Shown: positions 1 to 10,715 of the stretch, piece by piece
Layout: each line of letters opens with the position of its first letter
How positions within the stretch are numbered: position 1 is the first letter of the stretch
Origin: Mastigias papua
Taxonomy: Eukaryota > Cnidaria > Scyphozoa > Rhizostomeae > Mastigiidae
Assembly (NCBI GenBank): GCA_964019165.1
Contig: OZ025282.1
Span: 1,268,001-1,332,000, forward strand
DNA: 64,000 nt
Reading direction: 5' to 3'
The notes under the pieces: generated by a model
Databases searched by the model: none
What the model was told of the DNA's origin: nothing
What the model saw: only the letters and a program-made list of their open reading frames with translations
Position numbers and translations under genes: made by a program

Positions 1-424
1 ACTGCCACTACTACTGCTATTTCTTTTACACAGTGGCATATAAAAAAGGAAACAACAGTGATCAAAATTCTAATAATGCGGGGGCCGATCCATGGCTTGC
101 TTCTAAGGCAGAAAACATATTAGCTGCATCTCATCGCTGTGTTCATACTTTTATTAACAATGTATCTTGATGAGGATTTGTCAAATTTGAGATCTTCCAG
201 CAATGATTAGAGGGAGTCAAGTGATTGACCCAAAACTCCCAGAGCACTCATCGAGATATTGATAAATTCAATATCTGAAAAGGAAGGAGAGAGATCAGAT
301 ATCATAGAATAATAATAATACTAATTTATTTTGAAACTGTTTACTTTATTAAAACAGTGAGCATACAAATGTAAACTTCCCTATAATTAGGTAGTTTACA
401 AATGGTTTTAAAACTTAGGATCTT

Positions 425-1010
425 AATGAACTCCCAAATATTTATAATTTCTTGTTGAATTGATGAGCTTTCCATCTACATGAATTTCCAGCTGCTTCCC
501 ACCAAGAAATCTTAACCTCTTTTCAGTCACAAACAACATTGATTCCGTTTTGCCCTTATATAAATTCAAAAGCAGTTCACTCTCATCCATTTGTGGGCAC
601 TGTTTATGTCTTTATTCAACACTTCATCTATATCACGTACACACATAGATGATGGGATGAGAACAGTATCATCTGCATAGGTGATGATTAAGGAGTGTTT
701 TAAGCATTCACCCTACATCGTTCATATGAAGTAGGAACAGTAAAGGACCCAGTATTGATCCTTGAAGATCTGCTGTATATACTGGGTAAGAATTTGAAAT
801 CGTCCCATTAAAGTCGACATATTGCTTTCATAAAAAGAGGTGGCCCACAAACCAACCTAGCTCTCCGTCAGGTATGCCACACTTGGGAGTTTGTTCAATG
901 ACAAAGAATGACCAATGGTATCAAAAGCCATAAATAAATCAATGTAGAGAACTCCTGTCAAGTTGTCACTGTCTACTTGCTTTCTAATGCTTGCTTCCAT
1001 GCGATCTCTG
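425..1010 (-). pseudogene. non-LTR retrotransposon RT relic (CR1/L2/Jockey-like)
   Basis: Read on the minus strand with frame changes, the segment gives successive RT blocks in the correct order: LTGVLYIDLFMAFDTIGHS (block with the first catalytic Asp), LQGSILGPLLFLLHMNDV, TYADDTVLIP (YADD catalytic pair, at about 668-679), and KGKTESMLFVTEKRLRFLGG followed by NSTRNYKYLGVH. Stops and frameshifts break it in several places. It lacks the endonuclease and the C-terminal end. Only an old, internal fragment of a LINE ORF2 is left. Confidence 0.85.
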
Positions 1011-1153
1011 TGCAGTGGGAGCCAAAGGCATTCCCAAAGTGAGCTCCCTCCTACATTTCCAACACTTCCATCAGTATCCTGGCAGCTCCCAAAAAAGCAG
1101 TCTATTGTATAGCTCCAATATTGGATGTTATTCATTATTTTTCAATGCACCTG

Positions 1154-1351
1154 TCAAATTTTTGGTGATACTTCCAAATGCTCTTCTACATGTCTGAGTT
1201 TCCACAATTTTCCGATCTCTCTCTTCAGGTATTTTCCTACTTTTTCCTTTTCTTTCTCTCGTACATTTACATCAGCTGGTACAGGAATATCAATTATTAA
1301 TCCCTTGTGCTCTTTCTTGTCAACTACAATTCTGTCTGGTTTCTTCATCAT
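1154..1351 (-). pseudogene. PD-(D/E)xK-type retroelement ORF fragment
   Basis: A minus-strand 65-codon fragment with KPDRIVVDKK, then LIIDIPVPADVNVREKEKEK and IGKLWKLR. The pattern KPD..V..K....IID..VP.D......EKEK..KY resembles the conserved C-terminal region of a group of animal non-LTR elements whose nuclease is restriction-enzyme-like. It sits upstream, in transcription sense, of the RT relic at 425-1010, although in such elements it should follow the RT. The two are therefore probably different insertions. Confidence 0.5.
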
Positions 1352-1355
1352 ATAA

Positions 1356-2727
1356 ATATCTTAGAGGCGCATATTCAACAAAACCACTTTTTACTTGTCC
1401 TCCAAGTGACCGTCCCCCTACAGCTTCTCAGCATCGTTAAGGTATTATGAGCATATTTACATTTTTACTAAATTTTGTCAACTATGCAACAGGGCTCAAT
1501 AGCTGCAATCAGTTGTCACTGCATTTAAGTTAGTATGCACTTTAAAAAACTGTTAGTAATTTCGCGCGACAGTTTTATCTTGCATTTGCAATAAGTATAT
1601 TTGAATTTTTTGTTACAGTCATTTGGCTTTTAAGAGTTCCTTGTAAATGTTTTGATTTACAATTGAAAACTTCAAATTTAGAGATTTTCATCAAAATTTA
1701 GTTATTATTTGATCAATGTTACAACTGAAACGGATTCTGGGTATGGATGGAGATTATATATGGACTGAATAGCTAAGCAACTCTTGTGTAAGGTTTGAAA
1801 TGTCATGTATAATCTAAACCAACTTAAAGAGCTGAGCCCCTCCTCCACTTTTGCAACTCTAAACTCAGCTTCTATTAAATTCCATAGATTTCCTTAGATT
1901 TCTTGTCATATTTTCATGCATTTGCTCTACCAAGGCAATTATAGCGTTTTCACCTGTAACTGTGCTATATCCAGATTTCAGACATGAAAGGGCAACCTGT
2001 CGGTACAACCAGGAATACCAACAATGTGGTCCAAAGAATATAAAGTAGTTGACAGAGATAGTATAGACACAGAACGACAGCTGGCTTACTACGGGCTGCT
2101 TAGAAAATGCAGTTCCTATCCTCGTCACCCTCAAAATCAAAAATAGGACACCCAGTTAGGACACGCAAGTATTTGTCGTTTGAAATGGTAAACTGGACCT
2201 TCCTTGTTACTGCTATGTCTGTGAATGTTAATTGCTGGTAGGTTTGGTCTTTCTCAATCGAATTTCAAAAAGTGCCCTCCTAATGCATTCAAGGGAAAGA
2301 TTGGATTTGAGCAAAGATTTGAGCCTTTGGTCATGGAGGCCAATAAGCCAAATTTCTCCTCAGCACAATTTGTTTTCTGTGCAACGATAGAATTGACTAA
2401 CTAATATTTACGATGATAAAAAACTATCAACCCTTCCTATTTTCTAAACTTTTATGTAAATGCTGGGCTATGACTGAATAGCATGATCATAAAATATGTT
2501 GTAACAGGGTGAAGGAGAGCAATATATTTTACGGGCCATGCATCTATGACGTTCACATGGGAGGGACAGGTGGTCAATAAAAATGACTGTAAATTGTGGA
2601 TGGTTGTCGATCGTAGAGTAACTTAAATTAAAGATTTGTTGTGAAATTGGAAATTTGGACTCAGATGAATATATAAATATATTGGAAATGATGCTCAAAT
2701 GCGGCAAGATTTTCTGCAACTGTAAAG
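1356..2727. other. no recognisable gene
   Basis: AT-rich sequence with short ORFs only and no domain I recognise. It ends at the left target duplication of the SINE (TGCAACTGTAAAG at 2715-2727). Confidence 0.6.
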
Positions 2728-2993
2728 AAAGGTAAAGGTGAGTCCCGTGTACGATTTCGTACGTTGGGGGAGTGCCCGTTAGAGGGACACTTATCCTGAG
2801 CCGCCGGCATAGTGAGGTAGGGTGGCCAGTTCCTTTCCTCGCCGCCTTTAACTTCCCCAGTGTTGCCACCGGGTACCCATTTGCTGCTGGGTGAACAGCG
2901 AGCGAGCATCCCAACTATGATCCGAGGGGTCGGCTCGAACCATCGATGTTTCGCACGGCAGTCAAGCGCTCTAACCACTTGGCCACTCGCCCG
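2728..2993 (-). mobile_element. tRNA-derived SINE with 13-bp target duplication
   Basis: On the minus strand the 5' end reads like a tRNA: A box TGGCCAAGTGG, then GGTTAGAGCGC, and B box GATGGTTCGAGCC, the internal RNA polymerase III promoter. A GC-richer tRNA-unrelated body follows, and the element ends in a CTTTACCTTT-type tail. Exact 13-bp direct repeats TGCAACTGTAAAG flank it at 2715-2727 and 2994-3006. These are the target-site duplications expected when a LINE machinery mobilises a SINE. The 266-bp unit is distinctly more GC-rich than its surroundings. Open frames across it are incidental. Confidence 0.9.
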
Positions 2994-3006
2994 TGCAACT
3001 GTAAAG

Positions 3007-3525
3007 CAACTTTGTTTCTACACCATTTGAATTTATGGCCAGTTGGGGGCTCGTCAATAAAAAGAATTGTGTTATAATACTAGTTTTATTATTATCTTTG
3101 ATTTCGTCATGTTAAGTAACGTTGGTTCTCTGTTCCTATGTGTTCCGTTTTTGTTGCCCCGTCATCATACTTCCAAGTGTTGCATCATCATCATCTCCCA
3201 CTGTTACTGTCATCATGTTGCTTTACTTGTCTGTGACGTATTGTCTAATCTTAGTATACTGTCGTTTGTTGTGTTGTGTTACCATGCCATTGTATTGCCC
3301 CCCCCCCTTAGTCCGTCATATGTTATAATTATGTTGTTACGTAATGTGTGTTAATATAAATAAAGCATTTAATGTTCTGTGTAGTCAGTCGTTATGTGAA
3401 GTCGTCGTTAACAGTTGTCGTGAGTCAAAGTCGTCGTTCGTGTTTAGAGTATTACCGTTTTGGAATTTGTTGTTTGCCGTTAGCGTTACTGAGTTTGTTG
3501 CATTATAGTCACTGTCAGTGGAAGT
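3007..3525. other. no recognisable gene; short poly-C run
   Basis: TCATCA-rich low-complexity patches and a poly-C run near 3299-3308. It ends with the 8-bp duplication GTGGAAGT at 3518-3525 that borders the hAT-like element. Confidence 0.5.
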
Positions 3526-4208
3526 CAGGGGCGTAGCTAGCGGGGGGGTGTGGGGGGGTGTGACACCCCCCCAACTTTCGGCATTTTCGTCGGTAAATTC
3601 AACTCCGTTGAGTTTCGTCGGTACATGGCTGATGTGCTTAGCCAAGCTGTATTCAAGTGTGTTGAAATTGCCCTTTATAGCATCAACACATGCGACACTG
3701 TCGGATGCGTTAAGCCTGGTATCCATATAGTCGTTGAGGGTCGTTGACAGTCTTTTTCAGTCATTGTGGGTCGCTGACATAGGTGCATTTCCATATAGTC
3801 TTTGAGAGTCTTTGAGGGTCGTTGAGGGTCGTCGAGGGTCGTTGTGGGTCGTTCAAAGTATGTCAGAGTTGCAGCGCGCTCTAGGCCTGTCAAGCAACTG
3901 GCACCACAAAGAAAATTGTCAAGCATGACAGAAACAGGCAAGGACTTTTTGTTGCTGGTCTATTCATTTGTGACATTAAATTCATTCAGACGAGAAAGAT
4001 AAGAACACAAAGACTGAAAAATTCTTTGCTACGTCTGCAGGATTGAAAAAAATGTTTGCTTAATTCACTATATAGGTAATAATACGTGAATCTCGGGCAT
4101 AAAATCACACATGTTAAAGTTCCCTAACTTGGTATGATGTTGCTTGTCCGCCATCACGGGTGATATTGAGCTTTTTTTGGGTCGATGACAGGTTTTGTCA
4201 GTCGTTGC

Positions 4209-4247
4209 GGGTCGCTGAGATAGAAGTTAGTTCTATCTCAGCGACCC
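4209..4247. repeat. 17-bp perfect hairpin
   Basis: Arms GGGTCGCTGAGATAGAA and TTCTATCTCAGCGACCC are perfectly complementary around a 5-base loop (GTTAG). It lies inside the nested element. Confidence 0.8.
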
Positions 4248-4324
4248 TCGACGACTCAGTCGTTTATGTGATTAAAATGACTATTGGGTTGTTTCCATAT
4301 AGTCGTTGTGGGTCGCTGACAGTC

Positions 4325-4436
4325 TTTAAGCTTTAGGAAAGACCGTCAACGACCCTCAACGACTATATGGATACCAGGCTTTTAAGCTTTAGGAAAGACC
4401 GTCAACGACCCTCAACGACTATATGGATACCAGGCT
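4325..4436. repeat. exact 56-bp tandem duplication
   Basis: Positions 4325-4380 and 4381-4436 are identical 56-bp units starting TTTAAGCTTTAGG and ending GATACCAGGCT. The duplicated unit is the right terminal repeat of the nested element. Identity suggests a recent event. Confidence 0.95.
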
Positions 4437-4446
4437 TTAAGGCTGG

Positions 4447-4526
4447 TTTTCATATGTTGTAATTCATCGGCGATGGTCGCAGACCTGGGTCTGCGACTGT
4501 CGCCGATGAATTACAACATATGAAAA
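4447..4526. repeat. 80-bp near-perfect fold-back palindrome
   Basis: TTTTCATATGTTGTAATTCA runs into CGGCGA and is mirrored by TCGCCGATGAATTACAACAT with its ATGAAAA end. An inner hairpin GTCGCAGACC/GGTCTGCGAC forms the top of the stem. It immediately follows the nested element and looks like a separate fold-back MITE. Confidence 0.85.
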
Positions 4527-4987
4527 GAACATTGTCAACACTCTCTTAACAGATGAGCCAAAGGAAACGGCAGGTCCGATCATTAGTAAGGCCTAGTTCA
4601 TACAGTACTTGAATTACCAGATTCATAATCAATTGTAGGCAGTTATGATCTATATTCATGTTTAGCATTTCTAACTTCAACATTTTTGAGACATTTTGAC
4701 AAGGATTTGTAGATATTGAGCTTCGTTCTCGATTTATGAGCACTTTGGGACTTCTCAACCTGCTCATTATTGTTTATTGTTTATTTTCACTTCATAATAT
4801 TTGATATAAAAATTTGTTCAGTTTTATGCTTATTTTAGTCGATATTGCTACTGGCAACGGTGTTTATTGCCAGCATTGATAAATCAAGAATGTTTTGTCG
4901 TCGACTAAATCACGACGGTTTCTGTCGGTAAATTGTGATTTTACACCCCCCCAACAAAAAGGGTCACGCTACGCCACTGGTGGAAGT

Positions 4988-7550
4988 TGCTGTAATATAT
5001 CGTCAGTGAAAGACAGTTATTATTGAGTAGGATTCGAGACATCTTTCGTTACAAGGAACTTGTTTATTTTTGTTATTCTGTATAGTTACTACACTGTAAA
5101 AATCTTATTGTTTTACAATTGGACATTCACAAAAGGGGAGCTCCTGCAATTGGACATAAGTTGACATTTTTTCGATGGTGGGGAAGGGGGTCATATTTTC
5201 AATACTATGTGCAGACGTCATAAATGTAAGGTCCCATAAGTACATAAACTCACAAATTGAACCCTAAAGAACACAGTACTGTAGTAACAATTTCCTGCGA
5301 TTTTTTAAATTTGCCTGTTTTTCCAATTTCAGAAGCGGAAGTGGCTAGGGATGCTTGGCTTTCGATCGCATCCCGAACTCGGCATGTGTTTATTTTCTTT
5401 AGGGCTCCCTGTTCTCCCCCCTTCCAACTTCATTGGTTACTTGTCTTATTATTTGATAGTTGACAGAAAAACGAAAGATGACCACAATAAATACGGGCCT
5501 CTTTCTTATGCAGAATCCCTGGGGAAAACCCTCCATTCCACCCCTACCACATCTCCCTTAGAAATTTCCCAATTTTCCCGTTCCTCTTAATTAACAAATT
5601 TGACGGCTTCTGCCTGCACCTTTTCCAGTAAAAGTTTTGTAACTTCTTGTCCAATCAACCCCGGGTGGGAGTTGTATATCAATATCGAATGCATGTGACA
5701 AATGGTTTGATCTCAACAAACAGTGCTTGCCGTCACAGAAAGCAATTCTGTTTTACCTTGGATTTCCTTTACGAAAGATAAGGTCGTGGATTATCGACGA
5801 TCCAACATTGAAAAAAATATCGAGAAATGGCCAACAAAAACAAACGACATTGGTATTTCTCAGTTCTCCCGGGGTCATCTGACTGTGAGCCATGCTTTTC
5901 TACGCGTCCCAGTCCCAGTGGACACCAAGTGTGCAATTGGGAATATTATTTGACGACACTTGCGATCTGATCGAAACAAACAGGCTAGTTATTGTGGGAA
6001 TGAGAGGATTATCTTCCGGCCGAAGAAGTCGACGGTGTTAATTGGTCATACAAATGCATGTTTTTGTCGTCAATCAACCATACAACCATAAACATTGAAT
6101 AGAATATAGAAATTGCGAAGGGGAGATCCTGACAATGGCTGTCTACTGATGTTTCAAAACTGACCGGGTTGTGCATGCATTAGTCAGGTAAACAAACTGT
6201 TTATTCAACTATTCGCATTGTTTATCTCGAGCAGCCTTACTTTACTTACACGCGCTCTCCTTTTGCCTCGAAAAGAGCGGCATTTTGTTTAGAGTGTGCT
6301 TTGAGGGTTATGAATCAGTCGCAACTGTTGATTGTGCCTATAAGCTTATGTCAAGGTTATTCGTACACGAGATACGTATTAACATCATCTTACACATTAC
6401 ATATGTATGGAGGAGGTTCAATCAATGATCGCCTTCTCGGTAGGCCTTATGCAACTGTTAGACATTTGTAATATGGACCTTGACACCGATGATATCCTGA
6501 CATGCAAAGCATTCGTTCGGTACGCTACGCGTCGATTTCATGAGATTTGCCAATTGCCTTTACAATAACTCAGCGTCTTAGTGCGCGCTCGCTAAGAAGG
6601 CCTATTATTTTTCTTCCTGTTTAGCTTACAATTGGATCCTAAATATCCTGCTCAAATTTCGATATTTTGTGGTAAAATGAGCTTGAACTTGTACTGCCAA
6701 GATTTTTTGTAATGTCTATTGGGGACATTTTCGAAATCTGAAGCTCTACTCGGGCAAGGAAAAAGCGATTATTTGGTTGATTTCAAAGCAGGCGTCATGA
6801 ATAATCCAATCCAATTGATTCTAAGGTGAGGACCGCACTTTTTGGGGCGGGGAAGGAAGCGACCTAACTACTTTTCCCTATGAAGCAAAGGATCAGAAGT
6901 GCCCTTTTGGACAAAAATAGTTATGGTACATTTATCTTTGTAACGGATGAAAACACAAAACCTTCTAAGGAGTAAATTGATTAAACTGAGATCCCTAATT
7001 GTTCAGCTGGCTTCCCTCACTTGTGGTTTTCAGTGTCCTTAAATTCCTGTTGGGTCCCTTGCTTTTCCATTTCTCCGGTATCTCTGGATCCCATGGTCCA
7101 CATTATTACCACATGTAATTGATTTTTATAAGGAGACACCAACAGTGTTCACTTACTGTACTACATGGTGACTTTTTATCGTTCAGCACAACGATCTATT
7201 TTTTGTTTAAAATGCACGTCGATTACTTATGAAGAAACTAAGACGCCTTTTGTTTTGATTCAGTGTTGCATATATGTGCAACCGACTGTCACATGCCTGA
7301 ATCCAATTTGGGAAATTAAATACAGCCCTGATGATGGGGTATATGGGCATTATGAGCATAAGAGGTATCTCATTACAACAGGCTTTTCTTCCTATAGATG
7401 GCTTTGTTTGGTAGACCATTGTTGTCCGAGACTATCATCCTTTTCACATTTTTTCAATTGACTCAGTACAACCATGATTGGATTGAAGTTTTTTGTCAAT
7501 AACAGTTTAGCCTGATGTTTATTACACAAAATTGTGCTATACATGTCTTT
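4988..7550. other. no recognisable gene
   Basis: Only short ORFs without recognisable domains, and no clear repeats or terminal inverted repeats were seen. Confidence 0.5.
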
Positions 7551-8151
7551 CTAAGGAGCCTTGCTAGATTATGAACTTTTTATTACTGCAACATTTGATA
7601 AGTAGGAAGCCAGTTCGACTCATTGAACTTTTAGTACTATAATGTGTTCCAAAAAATAAGGAATGGGCGACTGTGAGCAACGAAATTGTGATATAGGGCA
7701 ATGGCCTATATTAACAGGGAAATGAATCTCTCACACCTTCTTGCAGCACAGCTTTCTCGCCGAACTTGGACGACTCTGACAATGAATCCTGGATAGAGTT
7801 GGGGGGCATGTCTCCCTAGTTCTCACCGTGCCGATGTTGGTGCTTGCAGTCAATTCAGAGCTCGGCTGAAAAATGAAAAAGCCTTTGGTACGATTAAATT
7901 GCCTGCTTCACCAATTGTTTGGTATGATCGCAATATCGGTTTTTATTTAGACCATTGGAAAAAAGGAACATGGCATAGGGATCACAAATGGTAGTCCCCA
8001 TTCAAGGGTAGCTTGAGTACAATATTTCCATTGTTGGTCTCGTGCACATTTTTTATATAGGAAACTGGCTTTTAAGAAACTAGTAGTAGGCTGGTCAACG
8101 TATTAAGAAACTCTAATACTGTGCTCAAGAAAAATTAAGAAGCTCGGACTA
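7551..8151. repeat. diverged relics of the TA-flanked inverted-repeat family
   Basis: Stretches here match the inside of the element at 8154-9304. GAACTTTTAGTACTATAATG at about 7626 resembles the sequence at about 9209. AAGTAGGAAGCCAGTTC at about 7601 resembles that at about 9014. Several TTAAGAAAC motifs lie at 8070-8110. I read this as an older copy or a duplicated end. Confidence 0.4.
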
Positions 8152-8153
8152 TA

Positions 8154-9304
8154 TACACGTTTTTATAAGAAACTCGGTTGATGGCCTAGTAGTAAAATTT
8201 TTAATTTTTGGTCACATTTTAGTTCTAACGGTTTCTTAAACGTTCCTGAAGTAAGTTCTACAAGCTTCTTAGATTTTTGGATGTCTAGTACTAGGTTTCT
8301 TATAAAAAAAATACGTGTAGATGGTGAACTCTGTTGTCAACTGTTGTTGTACGTCCTAATTTGTTCGATTTTATTTGGGAAATATTTTATTTTGATCTGC
8401 TTGGGCTTTTTAATGACGATCAGCATTTATATCCATCCAGAAATGTTCGACTTCCAAGCAATAAGGCGATTTTCTGTCGTCCCTTATAGCATAAACGTAT
8501 AAGAATATTTTCCCCTTTCTCTTCTTGTAGGTTTAGCACTCTTTTGATAATTACTCATTTATATTACATTCCTACCTTTTATAGCAATCTATCTGTCATA
8601 TTTTGCTTCAAAACATTAAGACTTTTACGTTTCCGTCATATTGAATCAAAAAGCTGACAGCCACTTAATACCTCAAACCCACTCGCTAATACACTATGAC
8701 ATATCGCGTATTTTTCTTTAATTTCTTGCTGCTAACTCTATATCAATTTTTGTTTAAATATTGTTTCATTTAGAATATTTTATAGATATTGATTAGATTA
8801 CAGTGAAATGAGTGGTTTAAGTGAAATGACACGTTATGCCTTTGCAACTTGAAGATGGTCAACGGCTGTTTCGGTACCGCTTTTTTTATAAGGAACCACT
8901 TCATAAGGAACCTATATGTATAATACCGTGATATTTACAGAACGTATACTACTAAAGGAAAATTCCCTAAGAAACTTTTCAACTTGGACATTTTTTGACA
9001 CCAAAAATCAAGAAGTAGGAAGCTGGTTCCATCCATTTCCGGCCAAAACCTTCGTAGATTGTTTGCTATGCTTGTGCTAAATCCTTCGTTTTTCATTGAT
9101 CTTACGTTACAGCCAAAACTAAAGGCAAAATTCAAGATTTCAATGATTTCCTTGTGTCTGTACCATTTTTATGGCACTAATTGTGCGCTGGGAATTAAGG
9201 AACTGTTAAGGAACTTTAGTACTACAATTTGATCATTAGAGGTCCAAAAATAAGGACCTTTTGGAACTAGGCATTGAGCTAGGTTCCTTTAACAAAAGTG
9301 TGTA
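8154..9304. mobile_element. TA-flanked long-inverted-repeat DNA element, non-autonomous
   Basis: The left end reads TACACGTTTTTATAAGAAAC, later GCCTAGT and ATTTTTGG. The reverse complement of the right end reads TACACACTTTTGTTAAAGGA, later GCCTAGT and ATTTTTGG in the same order. TA dinucleotides flank both ends (8152-8153, 9305-9306), as for Tc1/mariner-like insertions. Internal copies of the terminal motif occur at about 8290-8318 (inverted) and 8885-8915. No transposase ORF is present. The arms are diverged, so the exact borders are an inference. Confidence 0.5.
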
Positions 9305-9462
9305 TAGCCACAACTCATCAGACAGTAAAACTATACGAGCTGTGCAGTGAGGTAATTGGTATGTTTGTACATGTGTGCAATGGGGCATTTAGGCCAATGT
9401 TTTTGCATGTATAGCCAATGTTGTGTCTTGCCGAATGGAAGAATTTGTGAAATGAAGAATGC

Positions 9463-9503
9463 TATTATTATAATCATTATTATTATTATTATTATTAGTA
9501 TTA
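9463..9503. repeat. (ATT)n microsatellite
   Basis: Imperfect ATT trinucleotide run interrupted once by ATAATC. Confidence 0.9.
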
Positions 9504-9727
9504 GCAGTTCGTTTACAGCTGGCAGCATACAAGTATAACTGAGAGGTAATTAATGCCAACAAAACCTAACCTAATTTACAGTTTTGAAAGATAATGAATA
9601 AAAGATAGCTATAAAAACCCTAAATTTTTGACAGAAATTTTACATAGCCTACAGACACAAGAATTTCCACTCCATAGTTTTATTTTCCGTTTGAATTCAG
9701 ATAGAGTGTTGGAATCTATGATTTCTT

Positions 9728-10712
9728 TTAGTAATGTGAGCCACAAAAGGCAACCTCTGTGTTGAATATTTTCAATTCCGTATGATATTGTCTTCCCATT
9801 GGCAGTTGCAAATGATTTTCACTTCTCAAGTTGTACTGATTATTTTTTTCTGTAAAAACATCCCTCATAAGAGTTGGATTCAAACTATCCTTCGTTTTGT
9901 ATATTTCAATCATTAGCAACTGCGGATTATGCTAATGAGTGGCTAGAGTTATTTTCATCAGCTTTTCAAATTCTGTTTCACCGCCTTTGCATGCCTGTCG
10001 CAATGCTCTTTCTCGGATGACATTTAGCTTCGAATTTAACATCCTATCATGGAACATCCATACAAGGGGACAATAGTTAAACTGTGAATTAATGAAAGAA
10101 TTCATTAAAATTTCCAGTTTAATAGGATCGATATAGGCGGACAAGGGAGCAAGTGCGTGGAGCTTTTGGCTGGCCTTTTTGCACAAATCTTCAACATGCT
10201 TTCTGAAGCTTAGTTTCTTATCAAAGTTTATCCCTAGCAGTTTTTCATATTCACTTTCATCGATTGTCGAAAACTGTTGCTTTGGAGCATTTATCATCCA
10301 ATATCATAAGGTGACACTTGTCATCATTTAGTTTCAAATAATTGTCAGAAAACCATTGTGCAACCGAAGCATCGTCTGTCTCTAATTGCCTAGCAATAGT
10401 TTCAAGAGCTAGATGGCATGCAAAGATAGTTGTATCAGCAGTATAGTTGCAGATGTTAGTGCATCTAACAAACAAGAAAATATTATTTATAAATACATTC
10501 AATAGTAAACGCCCGAGAACTGACCCCTGAGGTACTTCAGATTTAATTTCTTGCCCATCACTGAAAGTACTGTTCACCTTCACTCTCTGATGTATCTTGA
10601 AGAGATTACTTCTTTTGAGTTGAAGTGGATCCAGGTTACGTCTATAGTAGACATTCAATTTCGCAATTAGAAGATCTTGGTGTACACTAATAAATGCTCT
10701 GGAACGAGACAC
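9728..10712 (-). pseudogene. 5'-truncated non-LTR retrotransposon relic (RT to C-terminus)
   Basis: Three overlapping minus-strand frames give one protein in order. 10712 to 10257 starts inside the RT (HQDLLIAKLN), then VPQGSVLGRLLLNVFINNIF, a damaged YADD region (NYTADTTIFACHL) and WFSDNYLKLNDDKCHLMI. 10297 to 9932 gives EYEKLLGINFDKKLSFRKHV and NYCPLVWMFHDRMLNSKLN. 9919 to 9728 gives the C-terminal EIYKTKDSLNP...YNLRSENHLQLP block. It needs at least two frameshifts, and the catalytic YADD is broken. The missing 5' part is typical of LINE truncation. Confidence 0.88.
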
Positions 10713-10715
10713 TCG

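Larger units (their letters stand above)
3713..4436. mobile_element. nested inverted-repeat element inside the hAT-like element
   Basis: The left arm starts AGCCTGGTATCCATATAGTC and continues through GTTGAGGGTCGTTGAC. The same sequence returns in inverse orientation ending at 4436, with about 43 matching bases and one mismatch. TTA flanks both sides (3710-3712 and 4437-4439), a possible 3-bp target duplication. Further degenerate copies of the CATATAGTCGTTG motif lie at about 3790 and 4290. No coding capacity is seen. The superfamily is not assigned. Confidence 0.65.
3526..4979. mobile_element. non-autonomous hAT-like DNA transposon
   Basis: Exact 8-bp direct repeats GTGGAAGT lie at 3518-3525 and 4980-4987. 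Between them the left end reads CAGGGGCGTAGC and the right end, on the other strand, CAGTGGCGTAGC (11 of 12 match). Both ends continue into runs of G and a TCGGTAAATT subterminal motif. An 8-bp duplication with CAG-type termini is the signature of the hAT superfamily. No transposase ORF of any length is present, so it depended on a transposase supplied in trans. Its interior is mostly made of a second nested element and fold-back hairpins. Confidence 0.88.

Noticed and set aside
2468..2978. Two minus-strand ORFs of 105 and 148 codons
   Set aside because: Both overlap the SINE in different frames. Proteins like these in databases come from translated SINEs.
2900..2993. A genuine tRNA gene
   Set aside because: A and B boxes are present, but the sequence continues into a SINE body with a tail and flanking target duplications, and no clean acceptor stem is seen.
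3385..3747. Overlapping ORFs on both strands
   Set aside because: They cross the border and terminal repeat of the hAT-like element and have no domain.
4325..4436. CRISPR-like repeats
   Set aside because: The units are directly adjacent without spacers, lie inside a transposon, and the DNA is eukaryotic. No CRISPR array is present in the window.
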